A DNA stretch of 64,000 nt, from NCBI RefSeq assembly GCF_013402915.1, contig NC_050723.1:248001-312000 (forward strand), written 5' to 3'. This stretch comes from Zygotorulaspora mrakii. Taxonomy: Eukaryota > Ascomycota > Saccharomycetes > Saccharomycetales > Saccharomycetaceae. Numbering within the stretch: position 1 is the first letter of the stretch; each line of letters begins with the position of its first letter. The notes beneath the pieces were generated by a model. It ran no database searches. It was not told the DNA's origin and saw only the letters and a list, made by a program, of their open reading frames with translations. The position numbers and the translations under genes are program-made. Positions 1-8,285 of the stretch are shown here, piece by piece.

Positions 1-960
1 TCTGACGTAGGTGATGAAAATTTCACGATGTTGCAGTTTGAAGGTCAAATTTCCGGCATTTCGCTACTTTTCAGAGCACAGTTCTTTCACGTCTAGGTAA
101 CTACCTTTATAGAATAGTTTATTGAGTTTCAACGGTTACTTATATCATCTTCTGCACGAGACCCTTCTTGTCAGAAAAGTTTCATGTTGCGTATTTCCTC
201 TTGGCAGCCAAGTTTTTTTTTTTGGACGCTTTGCAAAACGCGAACAGGTTTATTTTAGCCGCCGATGATACCTTCCCTCTTTATCCTCAACCTCAACTTC
301 GAAAGAAGATGTTAATGCATTCAAAACGAAAATTCTCATCAAATATTTCTTGGAGCCTGAAAGAAAAGCATTCAGTTAAAACTGTACTGATAATCAACTG
401 TTAGGAGGTCTCCTCGCAAGCAAAGGGTTTAAAAATAATGGCAAGTCCAAACTCGTTACCAAATTACTATTGCATTTTACTTCTATTTTTTGCTTTTCTC
501 AAGCATTCCAGCACAGATTCGGTCCTGCTAGGGCGCTCCACATTGTTGTATTGATGTCTATATGTCTTTCACTATCCGCAGCATCACTAGGAAGGTCGTT
601 TAACGGAAACAGCTTCTCGATCTCCATGGACGGTTTACAATATGCAAAAAACAAGGCATGTATCACTTCATTGTGTCACGAAGACGCCAGAGCGTGAATT
701 CAGGAACAGGTTGGATGATGTTTTTTCTTTACAGGAGGACAAGCCCCATGACTGTTATTAGAAAGAGCATTAAAGGTAGCCTTGAATTCTCCTGTGAGGA
801 TACATATTATTGTTTTCGGTAGTCCTACAGACTATTGGCCCTCGCCACTCTTTGGGAAGTGTATTCTATGCTCAAACCATCGACTTCGTTAACTCTATCT
901 TTTCGAATCATGTGAATGTCACGCTTTGGGTTACTCTGTTTTGCAATTTTGTGTGTTTCT

Positions 961-967
961 TTACCCG
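961..967 (+). promoter_or_regulatory. Reb1-type site TTACCCG
   Basis: Exact match to the Reb1 core TTACCCG, about 410 bases upstream of the PHO81 start. Reb1 is a general regulatory factor that clears nucleosomes. The match is short, so function is inferred. Confidence 0.4.
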
Positions 968-1015
968 ATCATGCGCTCTCGACTCTTTCTGTGGAGGATG
1001 AGCAGTGGTAGGTCC

Positions 1016-1021
1016 CACGTG
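1016..1021. promoter_or_regulatory. Pho4-type E-box CACGTG in PHO81 promoter
   Basis: Perfect CACGTG about 355 bases upstream of the PHO81 ATG. In S. cerevisiae PHO81 is itself induced by Pho4 through such a site, giving positive feedback in the phosphate-starvation pathway. The flanking bases (CC before, TA after) do not put a T directly 5' of the core, the flank that favours Cbf1, on the plus strand. Function is inferred from position. Confidence 0.6.
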
Positions 1022-1376
1022 TACCGCAGCCTAACTGAAAGTCCATTAAGTTATATAGTGGATGCATCTAGTTCGAAGTAAAATGAAGATCACAAGAAAT
1101 GTGAGCGGTGAAGTGCGAGTTTCATTCTCACAGAATTTGGGCAAGTCGCGTGAAGATACCGAAGGTGGTAAAGTTTGTTGACAAGACTCAAAACAAGTCT
1201 TAACTGGTGCTCAAGAATAGCAGGTAATTCAGAATCCCGTTATCTGTGAAACATAAAAAACTCGTTCGGTACAGAATTTGAGCGAAGTTCTCTGGAGAGT
1301 AAGGTCACTAAAGTTGATTGGTCTGCCTAAATATCCTTTTTACCTCCCACTTTGGTCTATTCGTGCCTGAGTTCAG

Positions 1377-4300
1377 ATGAAATTTGGTAAGTTCCTGGAA
1401 GCTAGAGAGCTGGAATTGCCAGAATACAATAGTCATTTCATTGATTATAAGGCGCTGAAAAAACTAATCAAGCAGTTGGCAATCCCTTTGGCACAAACTT
1501 CACCTTCAGAGGCCTTGACCTTAGATGACTTAGATGAAGCAGTAATATATCAGAGGTTGCAGGAAAACAAAGCATCTTTTTTTTTTAAACTGGAAAGAGA
1601 ATTGGAGAAAGTTAATTCCTATTATGTGGAGAAAGAAGCAGATTTGAAATTTGTATTCGACATTTTGAAGACAAAGTATAAGACGTATAAGGACCGTGGC
1701 CAACTGGCATCAAAGGTCTCGGTATCATATAAAAACATACATGCTGGTTTCAAAAAATATCAAAAAGACCTGGCAAATTTGGAGCAATACATAGAACTGA
1801 ACAGAAGTGGTTTCTCGAAAGTATTAAAAAAATGGGACAAAAGATCGCACTCTCAACAGAAAGAGTTCTATTTGGCTACTGTTGTTTCGGTGCAGCCAAT
1901 TTTCACCAGTAATGAAGTTGCAAAATTAAATGATGCAACTTTGGCAATTCTAATGAAACTAGATGATATTAATAATAACGAAAACACAGATTACTACCCC
2001 TATCAAAAAGATACCACCTCGATGGATGGTTTAATATCTACCTTACCTCTAGATGCTTCTAAAAAGTTAACAGGAAACCATTCAAGCTTTCAAAAATCAA
2101 TCTTGGATTACTCGCGCTCCTCTTTGATAAATACGGAGATTGAAATTGAGAATTGGTACACGGAGATAATAAATATATCAAAACTGAAAGATAATCATAG
2201 AAAATTTCAACTAATACGAGAGTTTTCGATCAATAGAATTGAAAAAGCTATAGATGATACGGTTCCACAAAGTCGAATTGATAAAACAGTTATATTAAAG
2301 GAATGTCTGACAAAGTTGTTTCTTTTGCTAGTTGGCTGCAGTGCTGTTGATGATGTCTCCTTGCATGTTTTTTATAGTAGCACGAGGGATAAGATTGATT
2401 TATCATATTGTGATGAAGATGATCAAGTCTTCTCGAGGAGAAATTTTTTTCACGAGGCCGCCAATTGTCATTCACAATCTCGTATATTTGTTTTACGTGA
2501 AGCATTAATAGCATCTTCCGCGCAAACCGTTGAATTTAACTCATTATCCAAAGAAAAATTGAAATCGCTCCTCAATGCACAGGATTTATATCAGCGAACG
2601 CCACTTCACTACGCCGCTGAGCTGGGTAAACTGGAAATCGTTCATTTACTGCTCTCTTCCGGAATGTTGGATTCAGTTGATGTATTGGATAATAATTCAC
2701 ATACACCTTTAGTTCTATCAATAATCAATAATAACATTGAAGCTGTCCAGGAGCTGCTCGAAAATGGACAAGCAAACCCATTCCCAAAAAATGATGCGAA
2801 TTCTAAGCCACAATTTGCTCCATTGATAGTTGCATGCTCTTATAACAACTTTGAAGCTGCACATCTACTTTTAAAGATGGGAGAAGCGGATGTAGCGGAA
2901 ATTCAGGATGCGGAAGGTCTGGGTACGTTGCATATTGTTGCCAAGGAAGGAGGTGACGCACAACTAATACAACTTTTGGTTGATTTTGGTGCTGATCCAA
3001 ATGGATTTGATAACTTCAACGTCTGGACACCAATCTTTTATGCAATTCAAGAGGGGCATGCTGATACTGTTCAACAACTACTCAATAGTGGTGCAAGATT
3101 GGACATTACAGATAGTAATAATTTGGGACCAGTTTATTATGCAATATGGGAAGGACATGTTGACGTTCTGAATGTATTATTGCAAAACGTACGGGTTGAT
3201 GAGCCAAGATTGAATAAAGATATGATGGTACCACCTGTATCTTTGAAGGCATCTGAGTTGAGGAGCCGATCAAATTCGTTTCATGATATCCCCGATTTTG
3301 CGTTGCCACCGCCATTCATCCCATTGCGTAAGTATGGTCATAACTTTTTGGAGAAAAAAATATTTATCAAAATGATGTTACAACCTGGCAGTGGCTCTAT
3401 TAAACTTAATAATGATGCGGAAGTTATTCTTTCTTCCCCAGGAAGAATCACGCTGACATCAAGCGTTTCGGATTTTATTTCTCGTAACATAATTTTACCT
3501 CTTTCTGAAGAGGACGAGCGTGAAATAGTTTTTCAATTTGATAGCATTGATAATTTTTCAGTTGATTTTGAAGTATTTCCTGCATTTGGTACCAGAATAA
3601 TTGCAAAGACTACAGCAATCTCATCAACGTTTGATCCAAGTCTTGTCAATGGAACGTCTACTATTGTTTTACCTTTATTTGATGCTAGACTCACCAATGT
3701 TGGTACCCTATCATTCGATTATCAGATAATTTTACCTTACACTGGGAGACCGTTGGAGATTACAAAGTATGAAACCTATTGGAAATCAACTAGTGGCCCT
3801 GCTATGAACTTGAAAAAAGACAGTCATCAGGTAATAACCTCGTCGTCTTTGTCCGGTAGTTTTGTGAATATAAAGATATGTCCATTGAAAGATGGGACAT
3901 TGGTCGTATCGCCTAAACTTTTTTTTGAGATAAACAGTGTGAGAATCTTTTTGACCGAGCTCACAAAACAGCAGTTGGAGTCATTCTATGGCTCCCGTAT
4001 TGATAGTATTCCAGATATCAAGGATGAGACTTCCTTGGTTAATTTATTATCATTCAGTGTCTTTGCTTACGCGGATCTGCTCAAAAGTATTCCTTCTAAT
4101 ATCCAATTGGAAATACAAGTGTGCTTTCCAACTACCTTGGAAATCGAAGACATTCCAGTTAATTTGGGACCGTCAGTCAATATCAATCAAGCCATTGATA
4201 ATGTTTTGTATTTGACATTTGAACATGTGAGAGGATTGCGTCATTCTGGGCAGCAACCTCGCCCTATTGTTCTGAGCTCATGTAACTGGAAGGCTTGCGC

Positions 4301-4697
4301 GATCATGAATTGGAAACAACCAAACTTTCCTGTTTTGTACCATATGAAGGATTTACGAAAACTTAATAATGAATTTGTTCAGGACACATCTCATAATTTG
4401 TTAGATATGGCTGTAAGCAAAGTTCACTTCAACTTCTCTGATAACAGATCCAAAAATCTACGTCAAATTTTAAGGTTAGCTGTCAATAACAATATATTAG
4501 GAATAATATTCCCGTATGAATTGTTAAAAATTTGCAGCCCTTTGGTTGATGCCATTAGAGAACAAGGTTTGCTGCTTATAGCATCAACCCTGCAAAATAG
4601 TAAAGAAGTACGTGATCAAGAGGGTTTTAATGATGATAATATAAATGGATTTCATAGACAGTCTGAACTAATATTTACGGGAAACGTTGAGATGTAA
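1377..4697 (+). CDS. PHO81: Pho81, CDK inhibitor of the phosphate pathway
   Basis: Orthologue of Pho81, which inhibits the Pho80-Pho85 cyclin-CDK under phosphate starvation and so lets Pho4 enter the nucleus. The 1106-residue product is close to the S. cerevisiae length (about 1178). It opens with an SPX domain (MKFGKFLEARELELPEYNSH, through about residue 190), the inositol-polyphosphate sensor. Ankyrin repeats follow at about 404-600 (TPLHYAAELGKLEIVHLLL type). The C-terminal third (about 700-1090) resembles the glycerophosphodiester phosphodiesterase-like domain of this family. The ATG fits the conserved SPX start. It converges on NAS6, 76 bases away, as in S. cerevisiae. No defects are visible. 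Confidence 0.96.
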   Translation: MKFGKFLEARELELPEYNSHFIDYKALKKLIKQLAIPLAQTSPSEALTLDDLDEAVIYQRLQENKASFFFKLERELEKVNSYYVEKEADLKFVFDILKTKYKTYKDRGQLASKVSVSYKNIHAGFKKYQKDLANLEQYIELNRSGFSKVLKKWDKRSHSQQKEFYLATVVSVQPIFTSNEVAKLNDATLAILMKLDDINNNENTDYYPYQKDTTSMDGLISTLPLDASKKLTGNHSSFQKSILDYSRSSLINTEIEIENWYTEIINISKLKDNHRKFQLIREFSINRIEKAIDDTVPQSRIDKTVILKECLTKLFLLLVGCSAVDDVSLHVFYSSTRDKIDLSYCDEDDQVFSRRNFFHEAANCHSQSRIFVLREALIASSAQTVEFNSLSKEKLKSLLNAQDLYQRTPLHYAAELGKLEIVHLLLSSGMLDSVDVLDNNSHTPLVLSIINNNIEAVQELLENGQANPFPKNDANSKPQFAPLIVACSYNNFEAAHLLLKMGEADVAEIQDAEGLGTLHIVAKEGGDAQLIQLLVDFGADPNGFDNFNVWTPIFYAIQEGHADTVQQLLNSGARLDITDSNNLGPVYYAIWEGHVDVLNVLLQNVRVDEPRLNKDMMVPPVSLKASELRSRSNSFHDIPDFALPPPFIPLRKYGHNFLEKKIFIKMMLQPGSGSIKLNNDAEVILSSPGRITLTSSVSDFISRNIILPLSEEDEREIVFQFDSIDNFSVDFEVFPAFGTRIIAKTTAISSTFDPSLVNGTSTIVLPLFDARLTNVGTLSFDYQIILPYTGRPLEITKYETYWKSTSGPAMNLKKDSHQVITSSSLSGSFVNIKICPLKDGTLVVSPKLFFEINSVRIFLTELTKQQLESFYGSRIDSIPDIKDETSLVNLLSFSVFAYADLLKSIPSNIQLEIQVCFPTTLEIEDIPVNLGPSVNINQAIDNVLYLTFEHVRGLRHSGQQPRPIVLSSCNWKACAIMNWKQPNFPVLYHMKDLRKLNNEFVQDTSHNLLDMAVSKVHFNFSDNRSKNLRQILRLAVNNNILGIIFPYELLKICSPLVDAIREQGLLLIASTLQNSKEVRDQEGFNDDNINGFHRQSELIFTGNVEM

Positions 4698-4773
4698 CTA
4701 TAGTAGAAAATATTATGTAAGAAAGTGATGGCCCATTTTTTTTTTCTTCTGTTCTGCTTCGAAATCCAAAAGC

Positions 4774-5460
4774 TCAAAGAATATTCTGTATGTAGTGTTT
4801 TCTCACTTTGTCATCGAGTGCAACATCAAGTGCTTTCTTACCGTCGTGATCTTCTAATTGATCATCGGCGTAATATTGATTCACTAGAAGCACTGCAACA
4901 TCGCCATGGCCTTCAGCCAATGCGTGAAATAATGGCGTCCATCCTTGATAGTCCTGTACATTGATAGGACTTTGGGCCTTACAAAGTAACTCAATAAGAC
5001 CCATTGAACCAGCAGCGGCAGCTCGGTGAAGTGGTATCTGTAGTTTCTTATCCTTGATTCTCACAGATGCACCGTTATCAACTAGAAACTTACACACTTC
5101 CATATGTTTCTTCGATACCGCTAGATGTAGTGCCGTGATACCTTGAACAGTGGATAAATTCATATCAGGCTTCAGCCGTCTGTTACACAGCTCAATGACT
5201 ATGTTCATATTCCCTACCGCACAAGCGATGTGAAAAGGAGTCCAACCGGCCTTGTCCTTCAGCTCATCGATATCAACAGTTTCCATATGGGATAGCAGGT
5301 ACAATGCTATCTCTTCATTCTGAAACGATACTGCCCAATGTAAGGGTACTCTGCCATCATCATCCCTCATAAGTAACACATCTGCCGAATCTTCAACAAA
5401 CTGTTGGACCTTATAAAGATCATTATTCATACACGCATCAGTTATCGATGAAGAATCCAT
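4774..5460 (-). CDS. NAS6: Nas6, proteasome assembly chaperone (gankyrin)
   Basis: Small all-ankyrin protein, orthologue of Nas6, which binds the C-terminal domain of the Rpt3 ATPase during assembly of the 19S proteasome base. The 227 residues carry about six to seven ankyrin repeats (GRVPLHWAVSFQNEEIALYLL, then GWTPFHIACAVGNMNIVIEL, with a highly conserved GWTPLFHALAEGHGD near the end). An upstream in-frame ATG at 5481 would add seven residues. I chose 5460 because it aligns the ACM motif at the same distance from Met1 as in S. cerevisiae. The PHO81-NAS6-PHB2 order supports the call. Confidence 0.93.
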   Translation of the reverse strand: MDSSSITDACMNNDLYKVQQFVEDSADVLLMRDDDGRVPLHWAVSFQNEEIALYLLSHMETVDIDELKDKAGWTPFHIACAVGNMNIVIELCNRRLKPDMNLSTVQGITALHLAVSKKHMEVCKFLVDNGASVRIKDKKLQIPLHRAAAAGSMGLIELLCKAQSPINVQDYQGWTPLFHALAEGHGDVAVLLVNQYYADDQLEDHDGKKALDVALDDKVRKHYIQNIL

Positions 5461-5826
5461 CCTGAGAATATATAAAGTCAACGTTTGTTGTTATACCGCA
5501 ATAACAATTTTTTTTTTAAAGAAAGCTATCTATGGTTCAACATAAGTGAACCTTGTTAAATAGGTAAAGAACTACTAACAGGACCAATAAATGACAATCT
5601 CGTGCGCACGATCTCATAAACAGTTGAGGTAGTATCACTTGCGCATTTGAAATCCCATGGATGCATAAACCCCATTATTGGTATAGCTTCACCAAGTCAC
5701 ATGATCATCTTTTGCATATATCTTGCGGTGGCGAGGATTCTTAAAGGAGAACATCCTCTAGCTTGAGAAGTACAAAGTTGAAATCGTTTTTAAAGAATAA
5801 AAGGGTTTAGTAAGTCTATCGGTACG
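5461..5826. promoter_or_regulatory. Divergent NAS6/PHB2 promoter region
   Basis: Shared promoter of two divergently transcribed genes. It holds two CCAAT-type matches to the Hap2/3/4/5 consensus (ACCAATAA at 5583-5590 and TTATTGGT at 5675-5682), a Cbf1-type GTCACATG (5696-5703) and a PACE-like GGTGGCGAG (5727-5735), one to two bases off the Rpn4 consensus GGTGGCAAA. The CCAAT boxes fit mitochondrial PHB2 and the PACE-like site fits NAS6. These are consensus matches only. Confidence 0.4.
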
Positions 5827-6756
5827 ATGAATAGGTCACCAAGTGATTTTCAGAAGTTTGCAAAGGTCTTTCAACAGCAACTATCTCGGGTGCAGCAATC
5901 GGGTGGGGGTAGAGGTCCCCGTGGAGGAGTTCCTCGTGGTTCGTTTACTGGAGCTGGCGCGTTAGTATTATTAGGTGGATCTGCATTATTTCTAAATTCT
6001 GCGCTTTTCAATGTTGATGGTGGTCACAGGGCTATTGTGTACTCGCGCATTGGTGGTATTTCGCCAAGAATTTATAATGAAGGTACTCATTTTGTCATTC
6101 CATGGATTGAAACACCTATTGTTTACGACGTAAGAGCAAAGCCGCGTAATGTAGCTTCTCTAACTGGTACCAAAGATCTACAAATGGTAAACATCACATG
6201 CAGAGTTCTTGCAAGACCTGATGTTGCAGAACTTCCAACAATATTCCGTACTTTGGGTCAAGACTACGATGAGAGAGTGTTACCTTCAATTGTTAATGAG
6301 GTTTTGAAGGCTGTTGTAGCGCAATTTAACGCGTCTCAATTAATCACACAGAGAGAAAAAGTCAGCAGACTAATCCGTGAAAATTTAGTTCGTCGTGCTA
6401 GCAACTTTAGCATTCTGTTAGATGATGTCTCCATCACCTATATGACATTCTCACCGGAATTCACAAATGCAGTTGAGGCTAAACAAATTGCCCAGCAGGA
6501 CGCACAGAGAGCTGCATTTGTAGTTGACAAGGCGAGACAGGAAAAACAGGGTATGGTTGTCAAAGCACAAGGTGATGCGAAATCTGCAGAATTAATTGGT
6601 GAAGCCATCAAAAAATCGAAGGATTATGTAGAGTTGAAAAGGTTAGACACTGCGAGGGAGATTGCTCAGATTTTGTCGCGCTCTCCAAACAGAGTCATTC
6701 TTGACAACGAGGCATTATTATTGAATCCCGCCCTTGACAGCAGATCGAAGAAATGA
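5827..6756 (+). CDS. PHB2: Prohibitin 2
   Basis: Orthologue of Phb2, which with Phb1 forms the ring-shaped prohibitin complex of the mitochondrial inner membrane, acting as a chaperone and regulator of the m-AAA protease. The 309-residue length matches the family. A Gly/Arg-rich N-terminus is followed by a single hydrophobic anchor (about residues 40-58, GALVLLGGSALFL), the SPFH/PHB domain (GGHRAIVYSRIGGI onward) and an Ala/Gln/Lys-rich coiled coil at about 195-275 (EAKQIAQQDAQRAAFVVDKA). The position next to NAS6 is the same as in S. cerevisiae. Confidence 0.97.
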   Translation: MNRSPSDFQKFAKVFQQQLSRVQQSGGGRGPRGGVPRGSFTGAGALVLLGGSALFLNSALFNVDGGHRAIVYSRIGGISPRIYNEGTHFVIPWIETPIVYDVRAKPRNVASLTGTKDLQMVNITCRVLARPDVAELPTIFRTLGQDYDERVLPSIVNEVLKAVVAQFNASQLITQREKVSRLIRENLVRRASNFSILLDDVSITYMTFSPEFTNAVEAKQIAQQDAQRAAFVVDKARQEKQGMVVKAQGDAKSAELIGEAIKKSKDYVELKRLDTAREIAQILSRSPNRVILDNEALLLNPALDSRSKK

Positions 6757-7082
6757 ACCGATTTTCCATCAGCTACTTGGCACCTTGTGAATAGTTTATG
6801 TGTAGAAATAATAATTGAGAATAGTTTTTACCTTTTTTTTTTATGTAAGCTATGAAGAAATAACGTTTAGTTTCCGTTTTTTTAGTTTCGACCAGTATGG
6901 ATAAAAACGAACGACTTTAAGCACAAATATCTTAATCTTCATGGGTGGTATTAGTTAGATTAGTTACTCTTAGTGAGTGATAAATCTTTTTTTGTTTCCG
7001 TTTTCCCTCCTCTCCTCTCCTTACCCGATATTTTCGTTCTTTTCTGCGTAGAAGTTGGACACAGAAAGCATCCAGCAAACTT
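6757..7082. other. Convergent PHB2/SPO12 3' intergenic region
   Basis: A 326-base stretch between two convergent stop codons, with T-rich runs typical of yeast 3' ends. It carries an exact Reb1 core TTACCCG at 7021-7027. No gene is visible. Confidence 0.5.
7021..7027 (+). promoter_or_regulatory. Reb1-type site between convergent genes
   Basis: Exact TTACCCG lying between the ends of PHB2 and SPO12, not in a promoter. In S. cerevisiae Reb1 can act as a roadblock terminator for RNA polymerase II, which would suit this location. Inference from position only. Confidence 0.35.
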
Positions 7083-7526
7083 TCAGGCATATTCGTCGTC
7101 GCTATCATCCGCACCTCTGTCCTGTTTGGTAGCAAAGCTCAGCTTGGTCGGATTCGACTTCGAGACGAAAAGCTTGGATTTGTGATCATTCAATTTCTGC
7201 GAACAGGGAGAGAGCAACCTGTCGGTCGGCGATGCAAATTTGTTTCTTAATTTCGGCTTCTGGTTCTTCTGTATGCCATGGGTGATGACCGTCTTCTTGT
7301 GAGCAGTCTTGGCCCTTGCTCTACCCCCAGCCCCGGCACCTCCTGGCCCTTGCTCCTTCGTTTCGTTGCTGTCTCTGTGGGCACTGAAACGCAGCGCGCT
7401 CCCTGCTGCGATGCTGTCTTTGTTACCAAGAGAGCATTTGCCATCTGACGAGGCCCCTGAGAGCCTGCTATCAAGGGACGTGCTCATTCTTTTGGGTGAC
7501 ACAATTTCAACGCTAGACATCGACAC
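7083..7526 (-). CDS. SPO12: Spo12/Bns1 family mitotic-exit regulator
   Basis: 147-residue basic protein with the Spo12-family signature at about residues 97-120 (FASPTDRLLSPCSQKLNDHK), which in S. cerevisiae contains the phosphosites controlling Spo12 in the FEAR branch of Cdc14 release at anaphase and in meiosis. The rest is low complexity with a Gly/Ala/Arg stretch and an acidic C-terminus (DDSDDEYA). S. cerevisiae has two ohnologues, SPO12 (YHR152W) and BNS1 (YGR230W). The single gene here sits where both would map and is best called their common pre-duplication counterpart. The exact start among Met1, Met3 and Met14 is not certain. Confidence 0.88.
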   Translation of the reverse strand: MSMSSVEIVSPKRMSTSLDSRLSGASSDGKCSLGNKDSIAAGSALRFSAHRDSNETKEQGPGGAGAGGRARAKTAHKKTVITHGIQKNQKPKLRNKFASPTDRLLSPCSQKLNDHKSKLFVSKSNPTKLSFATKQDRGADDSDDEYA

Positions 7527-7717
7527 GTATATATTGATCAGCAGATTGGTGGGATCAACTGCCAGTGGTATCTATACTTCAAGCACAAGTGCAACTTCTA
7601 TCTGCAAGAAACAAACCTGTCCATCAAGCCCTCGACGCCTTCCATCCATTCGGTAGTTGTTCCTTGGTCGTATCGTCCCTCCCTCCATCACTCGCTTCCT
7701 TATTGATTTTTGCGTTT

Positions 7718-7744
7718 TTGTTTACACATTTCCCGATCGGGAGA
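7718..7744 (-). promoter_or_regulatory. Mcm1-Fkh (SFF) composite element, SPO12 promoter
   Basis: Read on the minus strand, towards SPO12, a palindromic CCCGATCGGGAAA is followed three bases later by GTAAACAA, a perfect forkhead site. The first part matches 11 of 13 fixed positions of the early-cell-cycle-box/Mcm1 consensus TTTCCCNNTNAGGAAA. The Mcm1-then-forkhead order and close spacing are those of CLB2-cluster promoters, and S. cerevisiae SPO12 belongs to that G2/M group. It lies about 195 bases upstream of the SPO12 start. Factor identity is inferred. Confidence 0.5.
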
Positions 7745-7851
7745 GCATATTACCGCATGCCCCAAAGAGGAATCGGGAACATGACTACAGCAACCTAAAA
7801 GCTTCCAGAAGCATTTCACATGAAAAAGAACAAAAAGCAAAGAGGGCCGCC

Positions 7852-7900
7852 AGCCCTAAAAAACCTAAAACAGAGCCCTAGTTTCAGCTCTGTGCCCTAA
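7852..7900 (+). promoter_or_regulatory. Tbf1-type (A/G)CCCTAA motif pair
   Basis: AGCCCTAA at 7852-7859 and GCCCTAA at 7894-7900 match the core bound by Tbf1 (TTAGGG-repeat factor); two further GCCCTAG copies lie close by. In yeasts Tbf1 marks promoters, in particular snoRNA and some housekeeping promoters. No snoRNA boxes were recognised downstream, so the likely target is SMI1. Confidence 0.3.
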
Positions 7901-8051
7901 CTTACTTTTCATCTCTGGATCCTAAAGCCCTAGAAAAGGAAATAAAGCGGGCTTTTCCGTGGCCCGATTGGGCAGACGGCGAGCGCTACGGGTAGAATTT
8001 TAGCCGGTAAGAGACCCGGACGAGCGCGAGCAAGAAGCAGATCCACCCACC

Positions 8052-8105
8052 ATGAAGGAAGTTAAAAAACAACAAGATCACGAATCGGTGAGAAGCAGAT
8101 CATAA
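8052..8105 (+). other. Possible upstream ORF in the SMI1 leader
   Basis: A 17-codon ATG-to-TAA frame ending 180 bases before the SMI1 start. It would matter only if the transcript begins upstream of 8052, which cannot be judged from sequence. Confidence 0.2.
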
Positions 8106-8285
8106 CAGATCGTAGCAGATCCGAAATAGACTTTGAAGTAGGTCAGAATTGCGTTAGTGAGTTCTTGAGAGCTTTTTGAACACTTTGGAGAGAAAGCGCA
8201 TCGCAAAAGGGAGAGAAATTGAAGCAGGAAGCCAGAAGTCAAGTGGTGTTGTGGACGTTTGGCGACATAATAAGGAAAAAGAGAC

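Larger units (their letters stand above)
1..1376. other. Intergenic region upstream of PHO81
   Basis: No convincing gene is visible. The short open frames at 168-404, 470-697 and 810-1001 have no recognisable motif and are not supported by any neighbour. The stretch holds the PHO81 promoter with a perfect CACGTG (1016-1021) and a Reb1-type TTACCCG (961-967). In S. cerevisiae YHB1 lies divergently beyond PHO81; no globin-like reading frame is present here, so whatever gene is upstream lies outside the window. Confidence 0.5.
7527..8285. other. Divergent SPO12/SMI1 intergenic region
   Basis: A 759-base bidirectional promoter. The SPO12 side carries a Mcm1-Fkh composite (7718-7744). The middle has several GCCCTA motifs (7853, 7875, 7894, 7923), a 6-base inverted repeat (7871-7876 with 7887-7892) and a GC-rich stretch at about 7945-8035. 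The SMI1 side has a 17-codon upstream ORF (8052-8105) and three AGCAGATC copies. No further gene is supported; the short frames at 7309-7881 are shadows or unsupported. Confidence 0.5.

Noticed and set aside
5696..5703. RTCACRTG sites (also 26560-26567 and 19135-19142) as centromere CDEI
   Set aside because: None is followed by an 80-160-base AT-only CDEII or by a CDEIII with TTCCGAA; they are in promoters and read as Cbf1 or E-box sites.
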